Source: Burkholderia cenocepacia (lineage in GTDB: Bacteria > Pseudomonadota > Gammaproteobacteria > Burkholderiales > Burkholderiaceae). Taken from it: a stretch of DNA of 64,000 nt. Made by a program: the position numbers and the translations under genes. The notes under the pieces were generated by a model that worked only from the letters and a program-made list of their open reading frames with translations, did no database searches and was not told the DNA's origin. Shown here piece by piece: positions 33,544 to 42,894 of the stretch. Location of the stretch: assembly GCF_900446215.1 (NCBI RefSeq), contig NZ_UAQZ01000016.1:186001-250000 (forward strand), written 5' to 3'. The stretch's first letter is position 1, and each line of letters begins with the position of its first letter.

Positions 33544-34452
33544 ATGAACAAGTCTCCTTTTCTGCTCCCCTTCTGCGCGATCGCGCTGTGGGCCGGCAAC
33601 GTCGTCGTCTCGAAGCTGTCCGCGTCGACGATCGACCCGTCGGCCATCACGTTCTACCGGTTGCTGCTCGCCGTCGCGCTGATGAGCGTCTTCACGCTGC
33701 GCCCCGCGTGGCGCAATCGCGCGGTGCTCGTCGCGCACCTGCCGAAGCTCGCGGTGCTCGGCTTTCTCGCGATGGCGCTGTTCCAGAGCCTGTCCTACGA
33801 GGCCGCGAAAACGACCAGCGCGACCAACATGGCGATCATCACCGCGCTCGTGCCGCTGATGACGATGCTGCTGAGCTCGCTGCTGCTCGGCGATCCGCCG
33901 GGCGCCGGCATGATCGGCGGCGGCGTGCTGTCGCTCGCGGGCGTCGTCTACCTGATCGCCGAAGGGCACCCGACGGCGATCGCCGCGCGCGGCGTGCAGC
34001 TGGGCGACCTGCTGATGCTGGCCGCGTCGGCCGCGTACGCGCTGTACGGCGTGCTGCTCAAGCGCTGGCGCATCGGCGCGCTGCCCGCGTGGCAGTCGAC
34101 TTACGTGCAGGCGCTGGCCGCGCTCGTGTTCATGGCGCCGATGCTGCTGCGGCTGCCTGCGCAGGCCGCATGGCCGACGCGCGCGAGCGTGCCGCTGATC
34201 CTGTATGCCGGCGTGCTGGCGTCGGTGGTGCTCCCGTATCTGTGGATGCAGGGCGTGCGGCTGCTCGGCCCGAGCCGCTGCGCGATGTTCATGAACCTGC
34301 TGCCCGTGATGACGGCCGGCGGCGCGATCGTGCTGCTCGGCGAATCGCTGCGGCTGTATCACCTGATCGGCGGCGGTGTCGCGCTGCTCGGCGTCGCGCT
34401 CGCGCAGCGGTTTCCGTTTCAAGCCGGTGCATCGCAAGGAGCCCGCCAATGA
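33544..34452 (+). CDS. DMT-superfamily (EamA) transporter
   Basis: 302 aa with ten predicted transmembrane helices in two EamA repeats (first about 5-135, second about 150-290). The C-terminal GPSRCAMFMNLLPVMTAGGAIVLLGE segment is a typical EamA signature. These inner-membrane proteins export metabolites such as amino acids or drugs by proton exchange. The stop overlaps the start of the following ATPase gene (ATGA). Divergent from an AraC regulator. Confidence 0.88.
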   Translation: MNKSPFLLPFCAIALWAGNVVVSKLSASTIDPSAITFYRLLLAVALMSVFTLRPAWRNRAVLVAHLPKLAVLGFLAMALFQSLSYEAAKTTSATNMAIITALVPLMTMLLSSLLLGDPPGAGMIGGGVLSLAGVVYLIAEGHPTAIAARGVQLGDLLMLAASAAYALYGVLLKRWRIGALPAWQSTYVQALAALVFMAPMLLRLPAQAAWPTRASVPLILYAGVLASVVLPYLWMQGVRLLGPSRCAMFMNLLPVMTAGGAIVLLGESLRLYHLIGGGVALLGVALAQRFPFQAGASQGARQ

Positions 34453-35426
34453 GCGCGCATGCGGACCTCCAGGACCTGATGGCCATGCTGCCGGACGAAT
34501 GCGCGCCCGGTGCCGCGCCGGCGCTCGCGCGCCAGCTCGAACGGATCGCGACCGCGCTCGAGGCGTTGGCGGGCATCCGCCAGCCGGCCGCGATCGATTT
34601 CGATGCGGCCATTGCGTTTCGCTGGTGCGGTGTCGGCGGCGGCCATCGAACGGCGCCGCTCGAACCGATCGCCACGCCCGCGCTCGTCGGGTTCGACGCG
34701 CTGCGCAACGTCGGCCGGCAGGCGGCGATCGTCGAGCGGAACACGCGCCAGTTCGTGCACGGGTTCGCGGCCAATCACGTGTTGCTGACCGGCGCGCGCG
34801 GTACCGGCAAGTCGTCGATCGTGAAGGCGTGCCTGCATGCGTTCGCGGCGCACGGCCTGCGGTTGATCGAGGTCAGCAAGGAAGGGTTGAACGATCTGCC
34901 GGCGATCGTCGAGCTGGTGCGCGCGCGGCCCGAGCGCTACCTCGTGTTTTGCGACGACCTGTCGTTCGAGGCCGGCGAGACCGGCTACAAGGGGCTCAAG
35001 ACGGTGCTCGACGGCTCGGTCGCGAGCGACCTGTCGAACGTGCTCGTGTACGCGACGTCGAATCGCCGCCACCTGATGCCCGAGCAGGCGAGCGACAACG
35101 CGAACGTGACGCGTGCGGAGAACGGCGAGCTGCACCCGGGCGACGCGGTCGAGGAGCGGATTTCGCTGTCCGAGCGCTTCGGGATCTGGGTCACGTTCTA
35201 CGGCTTCACGCAGGACGAGTACCTGGCCGTCGTCGAGAGCCGGCTCGGCGCGGCCGGTTTCGATGACGCGCAGATTCGCGCGGCCCGCGAGCCCGCGCTG
35301 CAGTGGGCGCTCGAACGCGGCGCGCGTTCGGGCCGCATCGCGGTGCAGTTCGCGCGCGATTACGCGGGACGGCTCGCGGACGAAAGCGGTGCGGACGAAC
35401 GCCCGCCGGGGCGCCGGCGCGCCTGA
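34449..35426 (+). CDS. P-loop ATPase, DUF815 family
   Basis: 325 aa. The Walker A motif is LLTGARGTGKSSIVKA, Walker B LVFCDDLSFE, with SNVLVYATSNRRHLMPE (sensor 1-like) and a C-terminal SLSERFGIWVTFYGFTQDEYLAVV segment: a conserved, uncharacterised AAA+-like family widely found beside unrelated genes. Cytoplasmic. Translationally coupled to the DMT transporter through a 4-bp overlap, though a functional connection is not established. Role unknown. Confidence 0.85.
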   Translation: MSAHADLQDLMAMLPDECAPGAAPALARQLERIATALEALAGIRQPAAIDFDAAIAFRWCGVGGGHRTAPLEPIATPALVGFDALRNVGRQAAIVERNTRQFVHGFAANHVLLTGARGTGKSSIVKACLHAFAAHGLRLIEVSKEGLNDLPAIVELVRARPERYLVFCDDLSFEAGETGYKGLKTVLDGSVASDLSNVLVYATSNRRHLMPEQASDNANVTRAENGELHPGDAVEERISLSERFGIWVTFYGFTQDEYLAVVESRLGAAGFDDAQIRAAREPALQWALERGARSGRIAVQFARDYAGRLADESGADERPPGRRRA

Positions 35427-35434
35427 GCCGCGCG

Positions 35435-36292
35435 CTACAGCAGCCGCTCGGACAGGACGCGGAATGCGACGTCCGGCACGACGAAGCACAGTGGCTCGCC
35501 GGTCGCGCCGATGCGGGCGAGGAAGTCGCCGCCGCCTGCGGGGCCGATCGTCTTGAGCGGCCGCACCGCGTCGACGTCGATCGGCAGGTCGATCGACGCA
35601 TGCGCGAGGCGATCGCAGTCTGCCACATGGGCGACGGCCGCGTGCTGCAGCGACAGCGCGGCGACCGCCGCGCGCCAGTCGTCGAAGAACGGCGCGAAGG
35701 CGTCGGGCAGCGTGCGGTCGTGCGACGCTTCGGCCGTGCAGCGGAAGTCGGGCGCGCTGCCGCCGCTCGCGGCCAGCAGCGTGTCGTAGCGTCCGTCGCG
35801 CGCCGCATGCGTGAAGGGCCGCGCGAGATGCGACGGCAGCGCGTCGCTGAACAGCCGGCTGCCGAGTGCATAGAGCGGGTGGTCGAACACGTTCTTCACG
35901 AACAGCACGGTGCGCCCGGCCGGCGCGCCGTCCGGCAGCGCGTCGACGTAGAGCCGCCAGTTGCTTTGCAGCGGCGACGGAAACACGCGCCGCAGCGGGC
36001 CGGCGAGCCGCGGGCCGAAGTGGCGGTGCCGGTAGGTGAGCGTCGTGAACAGCGTGCGGCCGCCACGGCTCGCGAGCGTGACGCCGCGCGGCACGAGCGG
36101 CGCGACGGCCGCGACATCGACGACCCACGTGCAATACACGACGTGCTCGACGTCGCTCGCGAGCTGCAGGAACGGCAGCCGCGACAGCAGCGCGCGGCGT
36201 GCGCGCAGCAGCGGGCCGCTCGCGACGATCCGGTTGGCGAGCCGGCCGGCGAAGCCGGAGGACGGGTAGACGAAGGTATTGTCGTAGCGCAT
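35435..36292 (-). CDS. DUF2071-like protein
   Basis: 285 aa from ATG 36292 (an ATG 9 bp upstream is equally possible; neither has a clear Shine-Dalgarno). The sequence shows SDVEHVVYCTWVVDVAAVAPLVPRGVTL, reminiscent of the start of DUF2071/YqjF-like proteins, then GGRTLFTTLTYRHRHFGP and a domain resembling acetoacetate-decarboxylase-like beta folds. No catalytic residues can be assigned. It converges with the ATPase gene, 8 bp between stops. Confidence 0.6.
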   Translation of the reverse strand: MRYDNTFVYPSSGFAGRLANRIVASGPLLRARRALLSRLPFLQLASDVEHVVYCTWVVDVAAVAPLVPRGVTLASRGGRTLFTTLTYRHRHFGPRLAGPLRRVFPSPLQSNWRLYVDALPDGAPAGRTVLFVKNVFDHPLYALGSRLFSDALPSHLARPFTHAARDGRYDTLLAASGGSAPDFRCTAEASHDRTLPDAFAPFFDDWRAAVAALSLQHAAVAHVADCDRLAHASIDLPIDVDAVRPLKTIGPAGGGDFLARIGATGEPLCFVVPDVAFRVLSERLL

Positions 36293-36485
36293 GGGCGGCA
36301 TTGTGCCGGGGTTGTCGTGTGTGCGGAAGAGGCGAGCCAGCGTCCTTGGCCGAACGCCGTGCATTTGCCGGACGCCGCCCGCATGATGCACGCTCGTGCG
36401 ACGGATCGCGCCGGAATCGATGGAAAATTTCCGCCGACCCGCGCGTACGGGAGATGGGGCGGCGCTCCACCGATCCCGCCGCGAT

Positions 36486-37397
36486 TCATTCCGGCTCGGG
36501 TTCGCGCATCGGTTGCCGCGGCGCGTTCAGCCAACGCGCGATCCTGCCGCCCGCGAGTCGCCACTCGAACGGATTGCGAAAATCGAACGTGTACAGTTCG
36601 TGCAGAAGGGACGGCCAGCACCCACGTAGATTCCGGGACGCGTGCGAGCGCTCGATGCGCGAGGGGCGCCACGTGTCGTGCCAGGGAAAGTTCGTCGTCG
36701 TACTCGAGCACCGTCGTGGTAACCGGAAATTCAGCGCATACGCGTACCGCGGCCGATCCGAGAAGTTTGCCCCCGCGGCGTGCAGCGTGCGCCCCGCATG
36801 CACGGTGCAGTCTCCCGGCATCAACGGACACGTCACGGCGCGCGCCGGATCGAATCCGCCGACACACTCGAGTCCATGGGCGGTCACGTCGCCCCCGAGC
36901 GGTACGTGCGGAAGGACGTCGTACAGGTGAGACCCGGGGATGAACCGCATGCACCCGTTGTCGACCGACACGGCTTGCAACGGAATCCAGAAGTTGACTT
37001 CGCGATGGTCGATGCGCGCGTCGGTAAACGCGTCGTCCTGATGCCATGGCGTCACGGTGTCCGTACGCGACTGCTTCAGGAAAAAGCTGTCGCCGGCAAA
37101 ACGAACATTCGGGCCGAGCAGCGCCTTGGCGATATCGAACGCGGCGCAGCGGATACGGAGTTTCGCTAGCCGACGCTCGAAATAGGACGCCCAGTGAAGT
37201 TGGAGAAGTTGAGGCCCGGAATCGCCCCCGTTCGACTCGGGATAGAAATCGAACATCAGGCCCTGGGCGTAGCCCGTGCGACTGCCGAGCAGACGATGGC
37301 CGATTTCGCGCAAGTCCTCGATCTCCGCGGTGTCGATCAGCCCGTTGATGACCGCAAAGCCGTCGTGATGGAACCGGGACCGAAGATTGGCTTGCAT
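36486..37397 (-). CDS. phytanoyl-CoA dioxygenase (PhyH)-family Fe(II)/2-oxoglutarate oxygenase
   Basis: 303 aa. The facial triad is read as H119-x-D121 (PWHQDDAF) and H206 (HAGRTLHAAGAN), with R217 (DRPR) placed to bind 2-oxoglutarate. PhyH relatives hydroxylate lipids, ectoine, halogenated compounds or natural-product intermediates; the substrate is not predictable. Codon third positions are less GC-rich than in neighbours, and the gene stands alone between 190-bp and 430-bp gaps, hinting at acquisition. Only a weak AAGG lies before the ATG. Confidence 0.82.
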   Translation of the reverse strand: MQANLRSRFHHDGFAVINGLIDTAEIEDLREIGHRLLGSRTGYAQGLMFDFYPESNGGDSGPQLLQLHWASYFERRLAKLRIRCAAFDIAKALLGPNVRFAGDSFFLKQSRTDTVTPWHQDDAFTDARIDHREVNFWIPLQAVSVDNGCMRFIPGSHLYDVLPHVPLGGDVTAHGLECVGGFDPARAVTCPLMPGDCTVHAGRTLHAAGANFSDRPRYAYALNFRLPRRCSSTTTNFPWHDTWRPSRIERSHASRNLRGCWPSLLHELYTFDFRNPFEWRLAGGRIARWLNAPRQPMREPEPE

Positions 37398-37830
37398 TGG
37401 AGCCTTGACGATGAGTTCACGGATCGCGAAGCGATGCAGACGGCCTCTGATCTTTCGATTTTCGTATTTTCGCGAGGGACGCTTCTGTTCGATACCTTAC
37501 GTTGGTTGCCGACGGCCGAGCAGCCCGACGCGTTCTGCGACAAGGGCTATCGGGTCGTGAATGGCGCGGGCGGGGCAACGTGGACGTCGCGATGCCGCCA
37601 CGTGCCGGGCGAGCGCAGTACCCGGCCGGCGCCGCCGTAGCGGTGGTGCAGCCGATGTGTGCACCACCGATCGCAGCATCGCCGTGCTGGCCGTCGATGG
37701 CGTGTGCCGCATCGGTCGTCGCCTGGCGTGCGTCCGACGTCGGACCGGGGCCGGCCGGAACCTGCGCGAGGCGTTTCGACGGCCAGTCTTGACGCGTGAT
37801 GCACGCGTGCGAAGGCCGGCCGTTCGCGCG
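37398..37830. other. gene-free stretch between the PhyH-like gene and deoC
   Basis: 433 bp. The part near the PhyH gene is relatively AT-rich and may carry its promoter. Open frames here lack ribosome sites and protein-like composition. Just after the deoC stop, an imperfect GC stem (GCGCGAA...TTCGC) could act as its terminator. Nothing else seen. Confidence 0.5.
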
Positions 37831-38511
37831 TCAGTATCCCGATCCGCCGCCCGCCTGATCGCTGACGATCGCCACCCCTGAGCTCGTACCGAGCCGCGTC
37901 GCGCCCGCTTCGAGCATCGCGAGCGCGGCCGCGCGGTCGCGCACGCCGCCCGACGCCTTCACGCCGAGCGTCGGTCCGACCGTGCGGCGCATCAGCGCGA
38001 CGTCGGCGAGCGTCGCGCCGCCGTGGCCGAACCCGGTCGACGTCTTCACGAACGCGACGCCGAGATCGCGGCACATCTCGCACACGCGCACCTTCTCGCC
38101 GTCGGTCAGCAACCCCGTTTCGAGGATCACCTTGAGCGGCACCGTGCCGCACGCGCGATGCACGGCGTCGATGTCGGCCTTCACGTCGTCGGCGCGGCCG
38201 CTTTTCAGCGCGCCGATGTTGATCACCATGTCGATCTCGCCGGCGCCCGCCGCGATCGCGGCGGTGGCTTCGAATGCCTTCGTGGCGGACAGCCCCGCGC
38301 CGAGCGGAAAGCCGACCACGGCACACACGAGCACGCCGGTATCGGCCAGCTCGCGCGCGGCGAGCGGCACGTTCGCCGAATTCACGCAGACCGAGTAAAA
38401 GCGATGCTCGGCCGCCTGGCGGCAGAGTTCGCGGATCTGCGCGTCGCTCGCGTCGGGCGCGAGCAGCGTGTGATCGATGGTTTGGGCGAGTTGGGCGTTG
38501 GAAAGCGGCAT
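37831..38511 (-). CDS. deoC: deoxyribose-phosphate aldolase
   Basis: 226 aa, the short DeoC class. The Schiff-base lysine is K156 (FVKTSTGFG), the second active-site lysine K185 ([10 protein letters not shown]) and the proton-relay Asp D94 ([10 protein letters not shown]). It splits 2-deoxyribose-5-phosphate into acetaldehyde and glyceraldehyde-3-phosphate in the cytoplasm. It is divergent from deoR; the deoKPX operon nearby supplies its substrate from free deoxyribose. A 7-bp inverted repeat lies just upstream of its start and a palindrome further up; both are candidate control elements. Confidence 0.95.
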
Positions 38512-38530
38512 GTGTCAGGACTCCACGGAT

Positions 38531-38551
38531 CGTGTGCGGAAAGGGCACACG
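38531..38551. promoter_or_regulatory. 7-bp inverted repeat in the deoC leader
   Basis: CGTGTGC (38531-38537) and GCACACG (38545-38551) are perfect reverse complements 7 bp apart, 20 bp before the deoC start. It may be an operator or a structure in the deoC mRNA leader. Confidence 0.4.
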
Positions 38552-38558
38552 GAAAGTT

Positions 38559-38572
38559 GATGTTTTCACATC
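38559..38572. promoter_or_regulatory. candidate DeoR operator between deoC and deoR
   Basis: GATGT-TTTC-ACATC is an inverted repeat in the only AT-rich part of the divergent region. It contains TTTTCACAT, which also occurs (other strand) at the palindrome before deoK, supporting a shared regulator. A second small inverted repeat, TTTGTTACAAA, follows at 38575-38585. Confidence 0.45.
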
Positions 38573-38657
38573 GGTTTGTTACAAATACGACATTCCGGCC
38601 GGGCCCGCGCGCCCGGCACGACGAGCGACTCACGCGGCGGGCACGCAGGATACAGGC

Positions 38658-39428
38658 ATGGAAACAAAGAAGGGCGAGCGGATCAAGACATTGATGAACG
38701 TGCTGCAAGGGCAGAACGCGATTCATCTGAAGGAAGTCGCCGAGTTGTTCGGCGTGTCCGAAATGACGATCCGCCGCGATCTCGCGGACAACCCGCACGG
38801 CCTCAGCCTGATCGGCGGCTACGTGACGCGCCATTTCGCCGCGCAGCGCAGCGACATCGGCGAATACCTGATCAGCGCCGAGAACAACCGGCAGACCGAG
38901 GAAAAGCGCCGCATCGGCAAGCTGGCCGCGCAATTCGTGACGACCGGCGACACGATCTTCGTCGACTGCGGGTCGACCACGCCGTTCATCGTCGATTTCA
39001 TTGCCGACGACCTCGAATTCACGGCGGTCTGCAATTCGCTGAACGTGTTCGCGAAGCTGCAGCAGAAGCCGCATTGCAACGTGATCCTGTGCGGCGGCGC
39101 GTATCACCGCCAGAACATGGTGTTCGAATCGGTTGCCGAAACGGGCATCCTCGATTCGGTGCGCGTGTCGAAGGCGTTCATCTCGGCCGCTGGCGTGAGC
39201 GACCGCTGCGGCGTCACGTGCTTCAACTTCCACGAAGTCGATGCGAAGAAGAAGGTGATGGCGCGCGCGCAGAACCGCTTCCTGCTGGTCGACCACACGA
39301 AGTTCGACGAAGTGCGCGCGGCCTATTTCGCGGAACTGACCGATTTCAACTACGTGATCTCCGACGGACAACTGAGCCGTCGCTACGAAACCGCGATCCG
39401 CGAGCACGGGATCGCGCTCGTGACGTGA
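38658..39428 (+). CDS. deoR: DeoR-type transcriptional repressor of the deoxyribose genes
   Basis: 256 aa from ATG 38658, close to the E. coli DeoR length. The N-terminal DeoR helix-turn-helix reads AIHLKEVAELFGVSEMTIRRDLAD; the C-terminal domain has the sugar-phosphate-sensing fold (TIFVDCGSTTPFIVDFI, VILCGGAYHRQNMVFES, VSKAFISAAGV, FLLVDHTKFDEV). In E. coli, DeoR responds to deoxyribose-5-phosphate. Its position between deoC and deoKPX argues that it controls all of them; palindromes lie in both control regions. The deoX stop converges on it 70 bp away. Confidence 0.9.
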   Translation: METKKGERIKTLMNVLQGQNAIHLKEVAELFGVSEMTIRRDLADNPHGLSLIGGYVTRHFAAQRSDIGEYLISAENNRQTEEKRRIGKLAAQFVTTGDTIFVDCGSTTPFIVDFIADDLEFTAVCNSLNVFAKLQQKPHCNVILCGGAYHRQNMVFESVAETGILDSVRVSKAFISAAGVSDRCGVTCFNFHEVDAKKKVMARAQNRFLLVDHTKFDEVRAAYFAELTDFNYVISDGQLSRRYETAIREHGIALVT

Positions 39429-39498
39429 GGCGGCGCGGGCGTGCGGCGCGCGGGGCGTCGCGCTTTTCGTCGCGGTTTTCATCACGTTTTCCATCACA

Positions 39499-40551
39499 TC
39501 ACGCATCGCGCGCTTCCGCCGCGCTCAGGTAGCCGGTGACCACGTCGAAGCGGCGCGACGCGCCCGGCGCCAGCGCCGCGACGTGGCCCTTGCGGCGTTC
39601 GGCTTCGTAACCTTCGGGCTCGCAGGTCGACGGCAACGCGAACGCGGCGACCTGCTGGTCCGCGTTGTGCAGGATCCAGCGCGTCGCATGCGGGAATTGC
39701 GCGGGGCGGTACGCGGTGTGGAACGCGCCGCCGTCCGGATGCGCGAGCCGGAAATGCGCGACGCCGTCGCCGTCCGTTTCAACCTCGTTCATGAAGAACA
39801 CGATCTCGGGGTCGTACAGCGCGGGCGCATCGAGCGTCGCGAGCCGCGCCGGATCGCGCGCGAGCGTGGCCGTGTAGTCGCGCCACGCGGCGGTCGGCTT
39901 CACGTGCGCGGGCACGCTGTCGCGCAGCCGCATGCCGCCAGGCGGGAGCGACTGCTCGAAGCGGCCGCCCGGCACGTACGCGTAGTTCAGGTGGGCCATG
40001 TACATCAGGTCCATCGGCGCGCCGCCGAGGTTCGTCACGTCCATCGCGATCGTCATCCGCGCATCGTGCTCGGCCAGCCGCACCGACGGACGCGCGACGT
40101 AGTGGCTGCCGAAGCCCTGCACGTATTCGTACTCGCCGGTCACCTCGACCGTCGCGCCGCGCGCATCCGCGCCGACGACGAGGCTCGCGCGGTCCATCGG
40201 CGCGCACGGCATCTCGCCGTGCAGCGCGTGCGTGTCGTCCGGCCCCGGGCAGCCGTTGCGCAGCAGTCCGCTGTGGAACATGAAGCAGCCGTAGGTGTCG
40301 ATGATCGACGCCACGCGCTTCGGCTGCCGGAACATGTGCTTCATCGTCAGGTCGCGGCCGTCGAATTCGGCCGCCCAGATCATCTGGCCGAGATACGGCA
40401 GCACGACGAGATGGCCGCGACGGTTCGCGAGCTTCAGCGCCTCGACGCCGGACGGATACGCGAACGCGATCACGGTGAGGCCGTCGGTGCGGTACAGCGT
40501 GCGCGGTGTTTCGCGGAAGTCGTCGCGCCGCAGTTCGATCTCGCCCCGCAT
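39499..40551 (-). CDS. deoX: DeoX-like aldose-1-epimerase-fold protein (DUF4432)
   Basis: 350 aa. The start at 40551 lies 2 bp after the permease stop, so it is the last gene of the deoKPX operon. A galactose-mutarotase-like beta fold is suggested by LVVLPYLGQMIWAAEFDGRDLT, the HSGLLRNGCPGPDDTHALHGEMP segment with a His likely in the active site, and LMYMAHLNYAYVPGG. In Salmonella the deoQKPX operon includes a deoX gene reported to aid growth on deoxyribose; a mutarotase role for this protein is inferred from fold and context. Confidence 0.8.
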   Translation of the reverse strand: MRGEIELRRDDFRETPRTLYRTDGLTVIAFAYPSGVEALKLANRRGHLVVLPYLGQMIWAAEFDGRDLTMKHMFRQPKRVASIIDTYGCFMFHSGLLRNGCPGPDDTHALHGEMPCAPMDRASLVVGADARGATVEVTGEYEYVQGFGSHYVARPSVRLAEHDARMTIAMDVTNLGGAPMDLMYMAHLNYAYVPGGRFEQSLPPGGMRLRDSVPAHVKPTAAWRDYTATLARDPARLATLDAPALYDPEIVFFMNEVETDGDGVAHFRLAHPDGGAFHTAYRPAQFPHATRWILHNADQQVAAFALPSTCEPEGYEAERRKGHVAALAPGASRRFDVVTGYLSAAEARDA

Positions 40552-40553
40552 CG

Positions 40554-41927
40554 TCAGGCTCCCGACGTGTTGCGCGTCGCGGCGTAGCGCGTGGACGCGT
40601 GGCCGTCGGCCGCCGCGTCGGGCGTCGCCGCCGGCAGGTGACGCAGGCAGTAGAAGCCGTAGTAGACGATCACGACGAAGCAGACGAGCGGCACGACGAA
40701 CGCGAGCTGCATGTTGCCGCCGGTGTGATCCGAGATCAGCCCCTGGATCAGCGGCACGACCGCGCCGCCGACGATGCTCATCACGAGGATCGAGCCGCCG
40801 TATTCGGTGTCCTTGCCGAGGCCGTCGATCGTCAGCCCGTAGATCGTCGGCCAGCACGGGCCGAGGAAGACGCTCACGCACACGGCCGCATAGACGGCCG
40901 TGATGTTGTGCACGCTGATCGTGTACGCGAGCAGCGCGATGCACAGGATGCCGTAGACGATCAGCACCTTGGCCGGCCCGACGCGTTTCATCACGAGCGT
41001 CGCGACCAGCTTGCCGACGAAGAACGCGAAGAAGGTCGCGAGCAGGTAGCGCGACGCGCCGCGCTCGGTGAGGCCGCCGATCTGCATCGCGAGCCGGATC
41101 GTGAAGCTCCATACGCCGACCTGCGCGCCGACGTACAGGAATTGCGCGACGACTCCCGCGACGAAGCGCCGGTTGCCGAGCAGCCGCGCGAGCGTGCCGC
41201 GCGCGTCGATCCGGTGCGTGACCGCGCCCGTGCCGTTGCCCTTGCAGGCCGGGTACGGCGTGAGCGCAAACACGATGAACACCGCGACGAGCACGACGAT
41301 CAGCCACTTGTACGGCTCGAGCGTCGCCTGGATCATCGCGAGCTGATGCGTGTGCGCGTCGGCGGCCGACATCGCCGCGAGCTGCGCATGCGACGCGTCG
41401 CCTTCCTTGAAGATCAGGAAGCTGCCCATGTAGACGCCGGCCATCGCGCCGAACGGATAGAACGTCTGCGAGATGTTCAGGCGCCGGGTGCTGGTGCCGC
41501 GCGGGCCCATCAGCGTCGAATACGAGTTCGACGCCGTTTCGAGGAACGACAGGCCCGCGGCGATCACGAACAGCGCGACGAGGAACATTCCGTACTTCGC
41601 CATCGACGCGGCCGGGAAGAACAGCAGGCAGCCGGTTGTGTAGAGCAGCAGGCCGACGAGGATCGTCGTCTTGTAGCTGAACTTCTTCACGACGGTCGCG
41701 GCCGGAATCGCAAGGAAGAAGTAGCCGAGATAGAACGCGGACTGCACGAACGCCGATTCGAAATCGGACAGGAAGAACGATTTCTTGAACTGCGCGATCA
41801 GCACGTCGTTCAGGTTCGCGGCGGTGCCCCACAGCGCGAACAGGCAGCACAGCAGCGTGAACGCGAAGAGCGGCGTGCGATTCAGGTAATAGCCGTCGGG
41901 GGCGTGTTCGATCCGGGTTCGGCTCAT
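40554..41927 (-). CDS. deoP: deoxyribose permease, FucP-family MFS transporter
   Basis: 457 aa with 12 hydrophobic helices. It is of the fucose:H+ symporter (FucP) type: LFALWGTAANLNDVLIAQFKKSF in TM1 and SAFYLGYFFLAIPAA in TM2 match the family. GGAGAC lies before the start at 41927. Located between a deoxyribokinase-like gene (40 bp upstream) and deoX, as in the Salmonella deoQKPX operon, which supports 2-deoxyribose as substrate rather than fucose (inference from synteny). Confidence 0.88.
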   Translation of the reverse strand: MSRTRIEHAPDGYYLNRTPLFAFTLLCCLFALWGTAANLNDVLIAQFKKSFFLSDFESAFVQSAFYLGYFFLAIPAATVVKKFSYKTTILVGLLLYTTGCLLFFPAASMAKYGMFLVALFVIAAGLSFLETASNSYSTLMGPRGTSTRRLNISQTFYPFGAMAGVYMGSFLIFKEGDASHAQLAAMSAADAHTHQLAMIQATLEPYKWLIVVLVAVFIVFALTPYPACKGNGTGAVTHRIDARGTLARLLGNRRFVAGVVAQFLYVGAQVGVWSFTIRLAMQIGGLTERGASRYLLATFFAFFVGKLVATLVMKRVGPAKVLIVYGILCIALLAYTISVHNITAVYAAVCVSVFLGPCWPTIYGLTIDGLGKDTEYGGSILVMSIVGGAVVPLIQGLISDHTGGNMQLAFVVPLVCFVVIVYYGFYCLRHLPAATPDAAADGHASTRYAATRNTSGA

Positions 41928-41967
41928 GGGTGTCTCCTTCCCAATGTCTCGTCGATGAAGGCGCCGG

Positions 41968-42894
41968 TCAGAAGCCGGCGTCGCGGAGAAAGCGTTCGAA
42001 CGTCGCGGCGTCGGCGTACGACTTTTGCGTGCCGAGGCCCGTGACCGAATGCGCGGCGTACGCGGATGCGTAACGCATCGCATCGATCGCGTCGCGCGAC
42101 GCCGCATAGCAGCGTGCGAAGCAACCGATATAGGCATCGCCCGCCCCCGTCGTGTCGCGCGCGTCGACCGGCACGCCCGGCACGTGCCGCACGCCGTCGC
42201 GCGACACCAGCAGCGAACCGTTGCTACCGAGCGTGACGAGCACGTGCTTGAGCCCGCGCGCGACCAGCGCTTCGGCGGCGCGGGTCGCACTTTCGCGCGA
42301 ATCGACCGGCATACCCGACACGATCGCGAGCTCGGTTTCGTTCGGCACGAAGAATTCGACGGAACGGATGCGTTCGAAATCGAGGTCGGCGACCGCCGGT
42401 GCGGGATTCAGCAGCACCGGAATGCCGTGCCGCGCGCCGAATTCGATCGCGTGATAGACGGTGTCGAGCTCGATCTCGAGCTGCAGCACGATCAGCGCGC
42501 ATTCGGCGAGCATCGGCGCGGCCGCGTCGATGTCGGCCGGCCGCAGGTGGCGGTTCGCGCCCTTGACGATCAGGATGCTGTTGCTCGAATCGGGTTCGAC
42601 GAAGATCGGCGCGACGCCGCTCGGCACGCCGGCGACCTTGCGCACGTGCGTGGTGTCGATGCCTTCGCGCTCGAAGTTGCGGATCGTGTTGTCGGCGAAC
42701 ACGTCGTCGCCGACTTTCGTGACCATCACGACGCGCGCGCCGAGGCGCGCGGCCGCGACGGCCTGGTTCGCGCCCTTGCCGCCGCAGCCGAGCTCGAAGT
42801 TCGGGGCCTCCAGCGTCTCGCCCCGGGCGGGCATGCGCGCGACATAGGTCACGAGGTCGACCATGTTGCTGCCGATGACGGCGATTGTCTCCAT
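41968..42894 (-). CDS. deoK: deoxyribokinase (PfkB/ribokinase family)
   Basis: 308 aa. PfkB signatures: the N-terminal GCGGKGANQAVAAARLG sugar-binding motif (about 37-52) and the C-terminal DTTGAGDAYIG with catalytic D253. The family phosphorylates pentoses at O-5 with ATP. Ribokinase and deoxyribokinase are hard to tell apart by eye; the neighbours deoP, deoX, deoC and deoR make deoxyribose the likely substrate. A GGAAGAG ribosome site precedes ATG 42894. First gene of the operon, with a 15-bp perfect palindrome 78 bp upstream. Confidence 0.87.
   Translation of the reverse strand: METIAVIGSNMVDLVTYVARMPARGETLEAPNFELGCGGKGANQAVAAARLGARVVMVTKVGDDVFADNTIRNFEREGIDTTHVRKVAGVPSGVAPIFVEPDSSNSILIVKGANRHLRPADIDAAAPMLAECALIVLQLEIELDTVYHAIEFGARHGIPVLLNPAPAVADLDFERIRSVEFFVPNETELAIVSGMPVDSRESATRAAEALVARGLKHVLVTLGSNGSLLVSRDGVRHVPGVPVDARDTTGAGDAYIGCFARCYAASRDAIDAMRYASAYAAHSVTGLGTQKSYADAATFERFLRDAGF

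Noticed and set aside
40552..41850. Apparent fusion of a permease-like frame to deoX
   Set aside because: The upstream part of this frame is a shifted reading of the deoP gene; deoX has its own start 2 bp after the deoP stop.
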